From Campylobacter lari (GTDB lineage: Bacteria; Campylobacterota; Campylobacteria; Campylobacterales; Campylobacteraceae): DNA of 64,000 nt. The stretch lies in the NCBI RefSeq assembly GCF_001017575.1, contig NZ_CP011372.1, positions 806,001 to 870,000 of the forward strand, in the 5' to 3' direction. Below are positions 9,524-18,616 of this stretch, in pieces (the first letter of the stretch is position 1; every line of letters begins with the position of its first letter). Made by a program: the position numbers and the translations under genes. Under the pieces are notes generated by a model, which did no database searches, was not told the origin of the DNA, and was given only the letters and a program-made list of their open reading frames with translations.

Positions 9524-11018
9524 CACTTAACTTAAAAAATGGTATGTGTTTAAATACATTTTTACTAAGGCTTTTGTGCTCAAACAAACTTCCACTAAGC
9601 ACGGCACAATCAACTTGTTCTTTAGCCTTTAAATCATCAAATAAATCTCTTAAAAAATACGCCAAACTCTCAACAACACCTAAGGCTATGATTTGATTTT
9701 CTACTCCAGCAAGCTTAAAACTCATCACACTTCTTAGTGTTTTAGTATAATCAAATTCTTTTTGCTCATTAAGCTTAAAGTCTATCCTAACGCCTTTTGC
9801 CATTTTACTCTCATCCGCTAAAGCCAAAAGCGCTAATGCGGCACTTTGCACATCTTCATCAAGCTCTAAAATCATCCCTACCATGCCAAAAAGATTAAAA
9901 AAATTATTAGCCATATTTAGTTTTTTTCGTACTAGGGTAAATTCTTTTTCATAATTAGCTAATAATCTCTTAGCAACATCATCTTGACTTATAGCTTCAT
10001 AAAACTCATCAAAGCTTTTTGGTAAATTTAGTTTTAAAAGATTGATTTCTTTATCGAGTAAAATAATATCATCATTTCTTTTACTAAGTTCTAAAAGCAA
10101 AGGCTTTTTTTCTTTAAAATCAGACAATATACAAGAAATTCTTGCAAAATTTTTATCTTCTTTTTGAAAAATCAAATTTTTAAACTCAGGTAAAATATAA
10201 TCATAACCCCTGCAAACTACTAGCTCATTTTCGATTAAAGCCACTTCAAAATCATCCTCAAAATGTTCTAGCTTTTTAAAATTTAAAAACTTAATTCCTT
10301 CTTTTTCAAGCTCAAAACATAAGGCAAACAAGAAAAGATTATCGTATATTTTTATTTTAAAATACTCATGATTTAATTGATGATTTTGTCTAAAAATAGC
10401 ATTAAATTTAAGTTTCATTAGAGGCTTTTCAACCCCTGCTAAGATTTTAAACTGCTCGTTATTACAAGAAAAAAATGCATTGATATGCTTTGGATCACTT
10501 GGCATTAAAAAATCATCTAATGCTTCATTAAAAATTTCAAAAGCATATATTCCTTTTGAGCTTTTAAAATATATTTTTTCTTTGTTTTTTAATTTTTCTA
10601 AGGCTTTTTTTAAATTATCGCAGAAATTTTCTTTAGTGATTTTTATAAAATCTTCTTCTATCTTAAACTCTTCTTCTACAAAAACACCCCATTCATTTTC
10701 TAAAAGCTCGCCATTAGTATAAGCATTTGCATTAAGTCTTGTTAAAAAGCTTCTTTTAGTGAAGTTTTTTTCTTTTTTTATAGGTGTAAAATCTTCTTCT
10801 ATAACTTTTAAGTCGAATTTGTTTAAAAAAACACTGTGGCTGATATTTTCTAAATTAGAACAAAAGGCTTGAATTTCATCTTTTTCGCCTTTAACTTTAA
10901 TAATGATTTTTTCATCTTTTTGCTCATAATTATACACATAATCTTTAGCATAATAAGCTAACAAATACTCAAAAATATCGTTTTTAGATTTATAATCAAA
11001 AGTAATTTCTAAAAGCAA
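9504..11018 (-). CDS. HypF-like/HydE-like protein upstream of hypF, catalytically degenerate
   Basis: 504-aa soluble protein with no clean assignment. The last about 90 residues (AGVENQIIALGVVESLAY, then VLSGSLFEHKSLS near the end) follow the same layout as the Kae1-like end of HypF in the next gene (VLLCGGVFQNKTLLE), but without the metal-binding HxxxH. There are no zinc fingers. It starts at TTG 11018 after AAGG and overlaps hypF. The position is that of C. jejuni Cj0621. HydE of Helicobacter and Wolinella is, as I recall, a HypF-like hydrogenase maturation factor of similar size, so a HydE-type role is the best inference, with moderate to low certainty. Confidence 0.6.
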   Translation of the reverse strand: MLLEITFDYKSKNDIFEYLLAYYAKDYVYNYEQKDEKIIIKVKGEKDEIQAFCSNLENISHSVFLNKFDLKVIEEDFTPIKKEKNFTKRSFLTRLNANAYTNGELLENEWGVFVEEEFKIEEDFIKITKENFCDNLKKALEKLKNKEKIYFKSSKGIYAFEIFNEALDDFLMPSDPKHINAFFSCNNEQFKILAGVEKPLMKLKFNAIFRQNHQLNHEYFKIKIYDNLFLFALCFELEKEGIKFLNFKKLEHFEDDFEVALIENELVVCRGYDYILPEFKNLIFQKEDKNFARISCILSDFKEKKPLLLELSKRNDDIILLDKEINLLKLNLPKSFDEFYEAISQDDVAKRLLANYEKEFTLVRKKLNMANNFFNLFGMVGMILELDEDVQSAALALLALADESKMAKGVRIDFKLNEQKEFDYTKTLRSVMSFKLAGVENQIIALGVVESLAYFLRDLFDDLKAKEQVDCAVLSGSLFEHKSLSKNVFKHIPFFKLSDVPLWI

Positions 11019-11118
11019 GTTTAAAACCTTAAAATTAAATTTTTAAAGCATAAATATAACAATTTTAATTCTAAGGAAAGCTTAAACAAGCTATCTAAAA
11101 TATAGATAGCTTGTTATT

Positions 11119-11940
11119 TCAGTAGTTAAATTCAGAACCGATAGCGATTTTTTGAATTTCTTTTTTATTTTCAAGTTTTAAAAGTGGAGCATTTTTATCC
11201 ATACCTAAAACTTTTGCTTTTTTGCCATCAAGTAATAACGCAACACCTTCTGGTAAAGCATAAACAACTACTTTAGGATTAACAATCAAAAACTCTTCAA
11301 GTCTTTCTTCACGGCTTTCACCATTGTGTCCTACTGGTTTGCCTGAGATAAAATGTGGGTTGATTTGATGAGGGAAGATATTAAAAGTATTGAATGATTT
11401 TGGTTCAACTATAGGCATATCATTAGTTGTCATCATAGTTGCACCTGCTACGTTTGAGCCTGCTGACCAACCAACATAAGGCACACCTTCACTTACTCTT
11501 TTTGCAATGAGTTCTACTAGGTTATTATTATAAAGTTGATTTACAAGTTCAAAAGTATTTCCGCCTCCTACAAAAATCGCATCAGCACTTTTAACAATAT
11601 CAACAGCATTACCCCTATGTACACTAATTATTTGAAGTCCTAAACTTTCTAAAGCTTTAGCAACTTGTGCTTCATATTGCTCATAAGTTTTTCTAACACC
11701 TGCATAAGGTATAAAAGCTACTTTTTTACCTTTTAAGTTGTTTTTTTCAACAAATTCTTTAAGCCAAGGTAAAGCATGATTTAAATATCCAGTATCTTTA
11801 TAACCTGAACTTGAGAGCAACAAAGCTTTTTGTTTATCTTTTGGGAAATTAACTACATCATTGGCATTTAAAGCTACCCCGCTAAAAAGCATAGCAGCTA
11901 AACCAATAGCACCTACTTTCAATAAACTTCTTCTTTTCAT
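11119..11940 (-). CDS. Exported peptidase E-like (S51) dipeptidase
   Basis: 273-aa member of the alpha-aspartyl dipeptidase (PepE)/cyanophycinase-like class I glutamine amidotransferase fold. The nucleophile elbow is VGWSAGSNVAG, with a GGGNTFELV loop before it and HQINPHF downstream, as in PepE. Unlike cytoplasmic PepE it carries an N-terminal export signal with twin arginines (MKRRSLLKVGAIGLAAMLF) and an Ala-rich hydrophobic core. The RRSLLK pattern fits the Tat route. AAAGGAG upstream. Probably monocistronic. Likely substrate: periplasmic Asp-X dipeptides; inferred only. Confidence 0.8.
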   Translation of the reverse strand: MKRRSLLKVGAIGLAAMLFSGVALNANDVVNFPKDKQKALLLSSSGYKDTGYLNHALPWLKEFVEKNNLKGKKVAFIPYAGVRKTYEQYEAQVAKALESLGLQIISVHRGNAVDIVKSADAIFVGGGNTFELVNQLYNNNLVELIAKRVSEGVPYVGWSAGSNVAGATMMTTNDMPIVEPKSFNTFNIFPHQINPHFISGKPVGHNGESREERLEEFLIVNPKVVVYALPEGVALLLDGKKAKVLGMDKNAPLLKLENKKEIQKIAIGSEFNY

Positions 11941-12014
11941 TGTTTCTCCTTTAAAGAAATATTTAAAAACTATTTATTTTAATAAATAATTATTTAAAAT
12001 AAAATAAATTTTTA

Positions 12015-12680
12015 TTAATAAATAAAACTTTTTAAAAGAGCTTCACATGCTTTATAATCAGGCATTAATTTATATAAAAAATCATAAAATTCTTTTTGAT
12101 GATGTGGATAAATTAAATGTGTAAGTTCATGCAAAATCACATATTCTATAGCTTTTATAGGCTTTTGCATAAGTTTTAAATTTAAGTTTATGTATGCTTT
12201 TTGATGATTGCAAGAACCCCATCTTGAAATCATTTCCTTAATACAAATTCTTTGCACCTTTCTTTCAAAAGCAAATTCCCATTTTTTTATATAAAACTCA
12301 AAAATCACTCTAGCACTACGCCTTAAGAAAAGATCTAAGGCTTTTTGATTTTTTGCAAAGATTTTACCTTTTTTAATAAATACTTTTTTATAATTTTCAT
12401 CAAAGACTAACTTGTATTTTCTACCTAAAAAATATAGCTCATCACTTGCTATAACTACCCTTTTTAAAGAAAGTTCTTTTTCTTTGGCTCTAATCCAACT
12501 TTCATTTTTTTCTAAAAATCTTAAAACATCTCTTTGCTCATAATATAGCGGTATGCTAAGCTTGAAATTTAAATCTCTATCTATCCTAAGTCTTAGATAT
12601 TTAAGTTTTTTCTTTTCAAAAGCAAAACAAAATTCTTTAAATTCTAAAATTCCTTTTATACTAGAGCTTTGCCTTGCCAT
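12015..12680 (-). CDS. YgjP-like zinc metallopeptidase (DUF45)
   Basis: 221-aa protein with the gluzincin site HELTHLIYPHHQKEF (HExxH plus a second His region) and the upstream signature RWGSCNHQKAYINLNL, diagnostic of the YgjP/DUF45 family near SprT and WSS1. Substrate unknown; relatives are thought to act on protein-DNA or metabolic targets. The start overlaps the 3' end of the MATE gene by 25 bp, so the two are co-transcribed. The order matches the neighbourhood I recall around C. jejuni Cj0619-Cj0621. Confidence 0.85.
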   Translation of the reverse strand: MARQSSSIKGILEFKEFCFAFEKKKLKYLRLRIDRDLNFKLSIPLYYEQRDVLRFLEKNESWIRAKEKELSLKRVVIASDELYFLGRKYKLVFDENYKKVFIKKGKIFAKNQKALDLFLRRSARVIFEFYIKKWEFAFERKVQRICIKEMISRWGSCNHQKAYINLNLKLMQKPIKAIEYVILHELTHLIYPHHQKEFYDFLYKLMPDYKACEALLKSFIY

Positions 12681-13972
12681 TTTTTACTTTTCCATCTATA
12701 TGAATTTACAATACCACGTAAAAACTCATCCGCACAAAAACCTATCCAAACTCCTAAAATTCCAAGCCCAACATAAAAACAAAGCACATAACCAACCGGT
12801 AAAGAAACCCCAAGCATAAACACCACTCCACTTAAAAACGGAAACCTCGCATCACCACTTGCTCTTAGAGAATTCACCATGACTATATTAAAAGTTCTTG
12901 AAATTTCTAAAAAAATAGAAAGAGTAAAAAGTGGTATCATAAGCTCTTTTAAACTTTCCTCAAGTTTTACTACACCCATAGTAAAATCTTGCAAAACATA
13001 ATTAAGTAAAGCCACAAAAGCACTTGCTACCACGCTAAAATACAAAGCTATCCAAGTATGTTTATAAGCTACATTTAAGTATTTTGCGCCAACTAATTTA
13101 CCTATGATAATCTCATTTGCCACACTTATAGCTTGCCCTACTAACATAATAAGTAAAGAAATTTGAAAATAAATCGTTTGAACACTTAAGTTTTCTTTAC
13201 CTAAACTTGCTACAAAAGCAAAAGCTATGGTGTATTGTATAAACCATATTAAATTTTCACCAGCAGCAAACCCACCGATATTTAAAATCTTTTTAAGTAC
13301 AGTTTTTTCAAGGCTTACCATCTCTTTAATTTTAAGATAAATTTTAAGTTTAAAACTAAGTATTGCCACTAGCATACCAAAAGCTACTAAACGTCCTAAT
13401 ATATTGCTAAGCCCTACTCCAAAAAGCTCTAATTTGGTAAAATGTAACACATAAAAATTTCCTATAAATATCACAACATTCATCAATAAGGTTGTAAACA
13501 TAACCCAATAAGCCATATTATACACCCTAATAATAGCGGCCAAAACTATACCCATAGCATCAAAAAACAAACAAATTCCAAGCATATGCAAGTAAATTTC
13601 ACTGTCTTTTAAAAGTTCATTTGGAATTTGTAAAAGGTAAAGCAAAAACTCTCCATGCCATAAAATCAAACTTCCACACACAAGTCCGATTAAGCCATTT
13701 AAAAATAAACTTTGATGGATTACTTTTCTAGCTAAAGTATAATTTTTAGCTCCTAAAGCTTGAGCAATCACCACACTACAACCCACACTTAAAAAACTAA
13801 AAATAATAATAAATAAATCTGCTACTTGATTACCTGCACCCATAGCTCCAACTAAAAAATTAGAATACTGCGAAACCATAACGGTATTGATAATCAATGA
13901 AAAATATCTTAAAAACATTTCAAGTAGTATAGGCATACTAAGATGCTTGAGTGAAAGTTGTTTGCTGGCCAT
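12656..13972 (-). CDS. MATE-family multidrug/Na+ antiporter
   Basis: 438-aa inner-membrane exporter with about 12 hydrophobic helices in two related halves. N-terminal MATE features include VGAMGAGNQVADLFIII and the repeat of the same plan after residue 230 (GGFAAGENLIWFIQY). It would pump cationic compounds out in exchange for sodium or protons. It heads a two-gene unit with the YgjP-like protease. Substrate cannot be told from sequence. It corresponds in position to Cj0619. Confidence 0.9.
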   Translation of the reverse strand: MASKQLSLKHLSMPILLEMFLRYFSLIINTVMVSQYSNFLVGAMGAGNQVADLFIIIFSFLSVGCSVVIAQALGAKNYTLARKVIHQSLFLNGLIGLVCGSLILWHGEFLLYLLQIPNELLKDSEIYLHMLGICLFFDAMGIVLAAIIRVYNMAYWVMFTTLLMNVVIFIGNFYVLHFTKLELFGVGLSNILGRLVAFGMLVAILSFKLKIYLKIKEMVSLEKTVLKKILNIGGFAAGENLIWFIQYTIAFAFVASLGKENLSVQTIYFQISLLIMLVGQAISVANEIIIGKLVGAKYLNVAYKHTWIALYFSVVASAFVALLNYVLQDFTMGVVKLEESLKELMIPLFTLSIFLEISRTFNIVMVNSLRASGDARFPFLSGVVFMLGVSLPVGYVLCFYVGLGILGVWIGFCADEFLRGIVNSYRWKSKKWQGKALV

Positions 13973-14086
13973 AAATACTCTTTTTGATAATAATTTTTGA
14001 AAGTAAAAGTAATTTTACTTAAAAATTGCTTTTTTAAAGATAAATATATTTTTAATTATACTGATTTTAAGAATAAACAAATATAT

Positions 14087-14126
14087 TTTAGAAATTTTGA
14101 TTAATTACATCATCAAAATTTCTAAA
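14087..14126 (-). terminator. Terminator of the pst operon
   Basis: Long inverted repeat, TTTAGAAATTTTGAT at 14087-14101 against ATCAAAATTTCTAAA at 14112-14126, with a 10-nt loop, ten bases beyond the pstB stop. Very AT-rich with no strong T-run, so efficiency is uncertain. Confidence 0.6.
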
Positions 14127-14136
14127 TAAATAAAAA

Positions 14137-14877
14137 TTACCCAAAAGCTCCGTTTAAATAAGCTTTTGTTTTTTCTTCTTTGGGATTTTCAAAAAATTCC
14201 CTACTCTCTCCAAATTCTACAAGTTCTCCTAAATAAAAAAACGCAGTATAATCAGCCACGCGCTTAGCTTGTTGCATGTTATGTGTTACCATGATCATGG
14301 AAAGATTATGACTTAATTCTTTGATAAGCTCTTCTATAACACTTGAAGATATAGGATCAAGTGCAGAAGTTGGTTCATCTAAAAGTAATAATTTTGGCTT
14401 TATAGCTAAAGCTCTTGCAATACAAAGGCGTTGTTGCTGACCACCTGAAAGTGCTAGAGCATTTTGTTTTAGTTTATCTTTAACCTCTTCAAAAAGACCA
14501 ACCTTTTTAAGACAATCTTCCACTAATGCATCTTCTTCATCTTTGTTTTTGATCATCCCATGGAGTTTTGGAGCATAAGAAATATTATCATAAATACTTT
14601 TTACAAAAACATTAGGTTGTTGAAATACCATTCCAACTTTTTTTCTAAGCACAACTAAATCTTGATTTTTAACATCTTTTCCACCAATCTCAACAAGACC
14701 ATCGATTTTTGCTATTTTATCATTCATCCTATTAAAACAACGCAAAAATGTGGATTTTCCACAGCCTGAAGCACCTATTAAAGCTGTTATTTTATTTTTT
14801 TGAATTTCCATATTAATATCAAATAAAGCTTGTTTTTTACCATAAAATAAATTTAAATTTGTTGTTTTTGCTATCAT
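14137..14877 (-). CDS. pstB: Phosphate ABC transporter ATPase PstB
   Basis: ATP-hydrolysing subunit of the high-affinity phosphate importer, on the inner face of the membrane. Walker [10 protein letters not shown], signature LSGGQQQR, Walker [13 protein letters not shown], and the H-loop MVTHNMQQA are all present. The ATG at 14877 is chosen because it overlaps the pstA stop (ATGA) and yields the usual start [13 protein letters not shown]; an upstream in-frame start would add 43 unrelated residues inside pstA. 246 aa. Confidence 0.97.
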   Translation of the reverse strand: MIAKTTNLNLFYGKKQALFDINMEIQKNKITALIGASGCGKSTFLRCFNRMNDKIAKIDGLVEIGGKDVKNQDLVVLRKKVGMVFQQPNVFVKSIYDNISYAPKLHGMIKNKDEEDALVEDCLKKVGLFEEVKDKLKQNALALSGGQQQRLCIARALAIKPKLLLLDEPTSALDPISSSVIEELIKELSHNLSMIMVTHNMQQAKRVADYTAFFYLGELVEFGESREFFENPKEEKTKAYLNGAFG

Positions 14878-15962
14878 TTTAATTTTCCTTGAAAATATCT
14901 TCTTAAAAGTATTGCTGCTAAATTTAAAATCACCAAAAGAGATAAAAGCACTATAATCCCTGCTGCTGTTCTTTCTAAAAATGCACGCTCTGGCATAGCT
15001 GACCATGAAAAAATTTGAGCAGGCAAAACACTTGTTGGCGCAAAAATTGAGTTTGCTACATCAGGTATAAAAGCTATCATACCTATAATCATTAAAGGTG
15101 CAGTTTCGCCAATAGCCCCTGCTAAAGTTAAAATAGAACCTGTTAAAATCATAGGCATTGCCAAAGGCAGCATAATACCTTTTATCATTTGAATTTTAGT
15201 CATACCTAAAGCATATGCTGCATTTTTCATATTAATATCCACACTTTTTAAGGCAACTTTAGTTGATACAATAATAATAGGTAAACTCATAATAGCTAAA
15301 GTAAGTCCCCCGACTAAAGCACTAGAACGAGGCATGCCAAAAAGATTAATAAACACTCCAAGACCTAAAAGTCCAAATAAAATACTAGGAATACTAGCTA
15401 AATTATTTATACATACTTCTATAAAATGCGTAAATACATTTTGCGGAGCAAATTCTTCTAAATAAATAGCCGCTCCAACTCCTATCGGGATACTCACAGC
15501 CATACATACTAACATCACAAGCAAAGTTCCAACCACAGAAGCAAAGATTCCTGAATTTTCAGGTGATTTAGAGTCTCCATTAAGGAAAAAATTCGTATTA
15601 AAACTTAGCTTAATTTCTTGTTTTTGAACTAATTCATCAACTAAAGCCTTTTGTTCATCACTTAATTTATTGTAGTTTTTTTTCATATATTGATCAACTT
15701 CAGAATTTGCTAAAAGCCAAGATTTTTCTTTGATTTGACCTGTTCTTATTTTCCTTTGTTCAGCGCGCGATAAAAGCTCATACGAAGGGCTATTTCTATC
15801 AGTATGGGCATAAATATAAGTTTGCTTAAAAGCTCCTATCCCAAGATACCCCACACTTGATAAAAAAATACAAAGAAAAATAAGGTTTACATAAAGTCCC
15901 ATTTTACAGAATCTTTTGAAATTTTTTGAAGCTTTTTTTCTTTGTTTAAAAAGTTTTTTCAT
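14874..15962 (-). CDS. pstA: Phosphate ABC transporter permease PstA
   Basis: Inner-membrane permease of the phosphate importer. The cytoplasmic loop [14 protein letters not shown] is the ABC-permease EAA motif. At 362 aa it is longer than the common 280-300. The extra length is a basic N-terminus, one membrane helix (about 25-48) and a charged periplasmic segment of about 100 residues before the five-helix core, a layout I believe is usual in this genus. Overlaps pstC by 4 bp and pstB by 4 bp. Confidence 0.95.
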   Translation of the reverse strand: MKKLFKQRKKASKNFKRFCKMGLYVNLIFLCIFLSSVGYLGIGAFKQTYIYAHTDRNSPSYELLSRAEQRKIRTGQIKEKSWLLANSEVDQYMKKNYNKLSDEQKALVDELVQKQEIKLSFNTNFFLNGDSKSPENSGIFASVVGTLLVMLVCMAVSIPIGVGAAIYLEEFAPQNVFTHFIEVCINNLASIPSILFGLLGLGVFINLFGMPRSSALVGGLTLAIMSLPIIIVSTKVALKSVDINMKNAAYALGMTKIQMIKGIMLPLAMPMILTGSILTLAGAIGETAPLMIIGMIAFIPDVANSIFAPTSVLPAQIFSWSAMPERAFLERTAAGIIVLLSLLVILNLAAILLRRYFQGKLK

Positions 15963-16873
15963 AAATTTTTCCTTTTATGGAAGCGATTTATCAAATAAAC
16001 GCTAAAAATATTAATGATTAATGTAATAATAAAAAGCACAAGCCCTAAAGAAAATGCACTTAAAGCTAAAGAACTATCAAAAGCTTGATCACCGCTTAAT
16101 GCTTCTACTATTTTTACAGTCACTGTTGTCATATCTTCTAAAAAATTCATAGTTAAATTTGGACGCAATGAAGCAGCCATAACAACAATCATTGTTTCAC
16201 CTAAAGCTCTTGAAAGTCCTAAAAGACAAGCTGCAACTATACCTGGCATTGCTTCTGGTAAAATTACTGCAAAAACGACTTCTTTTTTAGTCATACCTAA
16301 AGCATAAGCTCCATTGATTCTTTTTAAACTTACAGCTTCAATGCAATCTTGTGAGAGTGAAGCCACTATAGGAACTATCATAATACCCATGATAAAACCT
16401 GCACCTAAAGCACTTTGAAAACTAGCTTCTATGCCAAAGAGAGAGAAAAACCATACTATAAAAGGAGCTACAACTATGGCTGCGAAAAATCCAAAAACTA
16501 CAGTAGGAATTCCTGCTATGATTTCTAAAATAGGCTTTAAATAGTTTTTAGATTTTTTACCTGCAAATACTCCAAGATAAATGGCACACATTACACCTAA
16601 AGGTAAGGCTGTTAGCATTGCTATTAATGAAATATAAAAAGTTCCCCAAAATAAACTCAAAGCACCAAAAACCCCATGCTTGCTACTTCCATCAGCACCT
16701 ACAAATGCAGCATCTGCTGCCCACTGACTTGAAAATAAAAAAGTAAATACACTTTCTTTTTGAAAAAATTTTAATGCTTCAATTAAAATAGTTAGCATAA
16801 TAGCAAAGCTTACTACTACGCTAACAAAAGCACAAAGAAAAAGCGTTAATTTTATTATTTTTTCTTTTATCAA
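15959..16873 (-). CDS. pstC: Phosphate ABC transporter permease PstC
   Basis: Second permease of the PstSCAB importer. 304 aa, six predicted membrane helices, EAA loop GMTKKEVVFAVILPEA, and the family segment LSRALGETMIVVMAA. Starts 14 bp after pstS and overlaps pstA by 4 bp, so stoichiometric expression as one operon is expected. Confidence 0.96.
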   Translation of the reverse strand: MIKEKIIKLTLFLCAFVSVVVSFAIMLTILIEALKFFQKESVFTFLFSSQWAADAAFVGADGSSKHGVFGALSLFWGTFYISLIAMLTALPLGVMCAIYLGVFAGKKSKNYLKPILEIIAGIPTVVFGFFAAIVVAPFIVWFFSLFGIEASFQSALGAGFIMGIMIVPIVASLSQDCIEAVSLKRINGAYALGMTKKEVVFAVILPEAMPGIVAACLLGLSRALGETMIVVMAASLRPNLTMNFLEDMTTVTVKIVEALSGDQAFDSSLALSAFSLGLVLFIITLIINIFSVYLINRFHKRKNL

Positions 16874-16887
16874 TTTTTCATCCTAAA

Positions 16888-17871
16888 TCAAAAAACTTTC
16901 CCTGCTCTAACAAGCTCATCAGTTAATAAACCTTTTTCTTCTATATGTTTTTGGGTTTGTTTTAAAGTTTTTTCATCCAAAGGAACTAATCCTATTTTTT
17001 CTAATTCTGCTCCGCTTTTAGCTAAATCATCACTCATGTAAATTTTTGCAAATTCAAATACTTCTGGATTTTTCTTAGCATTCATATATATAAACAAAGA
17101 ACGAGCTAGTTTATATTTTCCTTCAGATATATTTTTCTCATCAGCTTTTACACCATCAATGTAAGCAGCATTAATCTTATCATCATTGCTAGCTAAAAAT
17201 CCGTATCCAAAAAGCCCAAAAGCTTCTTTATCAACAGAAAGTTTTGAAACAATTAAATTATCATTTTCGCCACTTGGTATAAATACTCCATCTTGACGTA
17301 TAGTTTTATATACACCTTTGTATTCTGGAATTTTTTTAGAAATATCTACCATTACAAGCTCTTCTATACTATCTCTTGTTCCTGAACTTGATGGAGGACC
17401 ATAGATTGTAATTTTTCTATTTGGTAAATTTTTATTGATTTGTTGCCAATTTGTGTAAGGATTTGGGACTAATTTTCCATCTTGTGGAATTTCTTTAGCC
17501 AAAGCTAAAAATAACTCATGTAAGCTTATATTTAATGGAGCATTGATTTTATTTTGAGCTAAAACTATGCCATCATAACCTATCATAATACCGACTATAT
17601 CACTCACACCTGATTTTTTACAAGCTTCAAATTCACTTGGCTTGATTGCTCTTGAAGCATTAGAAATATCAGTAATACCCTCACAAAACACTTTAAAACC
17701 ACCACCTGTACCAAGACTTTCAACTATAGGTGTTTTTGTATTTCTTATAACAGCATATTCTTCAGCAACAAAAGAAGTAAAAGGATAGACAGTAGATGAA
17801 CCTGCTATTTTTAATTCTGCTGCGTTTAAACTAACAAAGCAAGCTACACTTAAAGCTAAAAGTTTTTTCAT
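16888..17871 (-). CDS. pstS: Periplasmic phosphate-binding protein PstS
   Basis: Captures phosphate in the periplasm for PstCAB. A Sec signal peptide (about 1-17, ending ..SLNAA) is followed directly by the ligand loop LKIAGSSTVYPF; further phosphate contacts are expected in GPPSSSGTRDS. 327 aa. AAGGAG lies before the ATG. First gene of the operon. A Pho box lies in its upstream region, so it should be induced on phosphate starvation. Confidence 0.96.
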   Translation of the reverse strand: MKKLLALSVACFVSLNAAELKIAGSSTVYPFTSFVAEEYAVIRNTKTPIVESLGTGGGFKVFCEGITDISNASRAIKPSEFEACKKSGVSDIVGIMIGYDGIVLAQNKINAPLNISLHELFLALAKEIPQDGKLVPNPYTNWQQINKNLPNRKITIYGPPSSSGTRDSIEELVMVDISKKIPEYKGVYKTIRQDGVFIPSGENDNLIVSKLSVDKEAFGLFGYGFLASNDDKINAAYIDGVKADEKNISEGKYKLARSLFIYMNAKKNPEVFEFAKIYMSDDLAKSGAELEKIGLVPLDEKTLKQTQKHIEEKGLLTDELVRAGKVF

Positions 17872-17915
17872 TTTATCTCCTTAGTTAAAAAGTAATGAAA
17901 ATTTAAAAAAACTTG

Positions 17916-17931
17916 GAAACATTTTGGATAC
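17916..17931 (-). promoter_or_regulatory. Pho box (PhosR operator) upstream of pstS
   Basis: On the minus strand the bases read GTATCCAAAATGTTTC. This matches the published C. jejuni PhosR box GTTTC-N-AAAA-N-GTTTC (recalled) at all but one defined position. It lies 45 bp upstream of the pstS start and 14 bp before the -10 of the divergent regulator gene, so one site could control both directions. Confidence 0.75.
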
Positions 17932-17942
17932 ATATATTTTTT

Positions 17943-17950
17943 GATATAAT
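17943..17950 (+). promoter_or_regulatory. Extended -10 promoter of phosR-like gene, apparently leaderless
   Basis: TGATATAAT (17942-17950) is a perfect extended -10 (TGnTATAAT). It ends six bases before the ATG at 17957, so transcription should begin at or next to the start codon. No ribosome binding site fits between, which suggests a leaderless message. Confidence 0.6.
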
Positions 17951-17956
17951 TTTTAT

Positions 17957-18616
17957 ATGTTAAATATTATTTTGATAGAAGATGATAAAGACTTAAACGA
18001 ATTAATCACACTAAGACTTAGTCAAGAAAATATAAAAATTTATAATTATTTTGATTTTTTTGACTTAGAAACCTTTCTAGATACAAATGAAATAGACTTA
18101 ATCATCATGGATAGAAATTTACCAAGTGGCGATAGTGTAGAGATGATAAAACAATTAAGAAAAAAAGGTTATATGGAGCCTGTGATTTTTCTTAGTGCAA
18201 AGACTTTACAAAAAGATATTTTAGAAGGTTTTGAGCAAGGCTGTGATGATTATATATGTAAACCCTTTGATTTTAATGAGCTTTTATTTAGAATCAAAGC
18301 CGTAACTAAAAGAAATAAAGCTCCAAAAGAACAAATTTCTTATCAAGATTTTACCTTATATATAGAAGAGAGAAAATTAACCTATAAAACAAATACATTT
18401 GAAAATTTATCAACCCTAGATGCAGAACTACTCAAGTGTTTTTTTAATCACAAAAATCAACTTCTAAGCCGTCAATTTTTAAGTGAGCAAGTATGGAAAA
18501 ATGACACAACAAGTGATAAGACAATCAATACGGCTATTTTAAGATTAAAACAAAAAATTCCACAAATTAAAGAAAATATCATTTCAGTGCGCTCGGTGGG
18601 CTATAAATTGTGCTAA
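17957..18616 (+). CDS. phosR: OmpR-family response regulator, probable PhosR
   Basis: 219-aa response regulator. Receiver domain 1-118 with acidic pocket EDD (8-10), phosphoacceptor Asp52 in IIMDRNLPSGD, Ser80 and Lys102 in CKPFDF. The C-terminal winged helix (about 125-219) ends SVRSVGYKLC, the OmpR/PhoB signature. It lies divergent from pstSCAB across a Pho box and forms an operon with a histidine kinase, so it is assigned as the phosphate-responsive regulator PhosR. In C. jejuni phosSR is, as I recall, not next to pst. The name is inferred from context. Confidence 0.8.
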   Translation: MLNIILIEDDKDLNELITLRLSQENIKIYNYFDFFDLETFLDTNEIDLIIMDRNLPSGDSVEMIKQLRKKGYMEPVIFLSAKTLQKDILEGFEQGCDDYICKPFDFNELLFRIKAVTKRNKAPKEQISYQDFTLYIEERKLTYKTNTFENLSTLDAELLKCFFNHKNQLLSRQFLSEQVWKNDTTSDKTINTAILRLKQKIPQIKENIISVRSVGYKLC

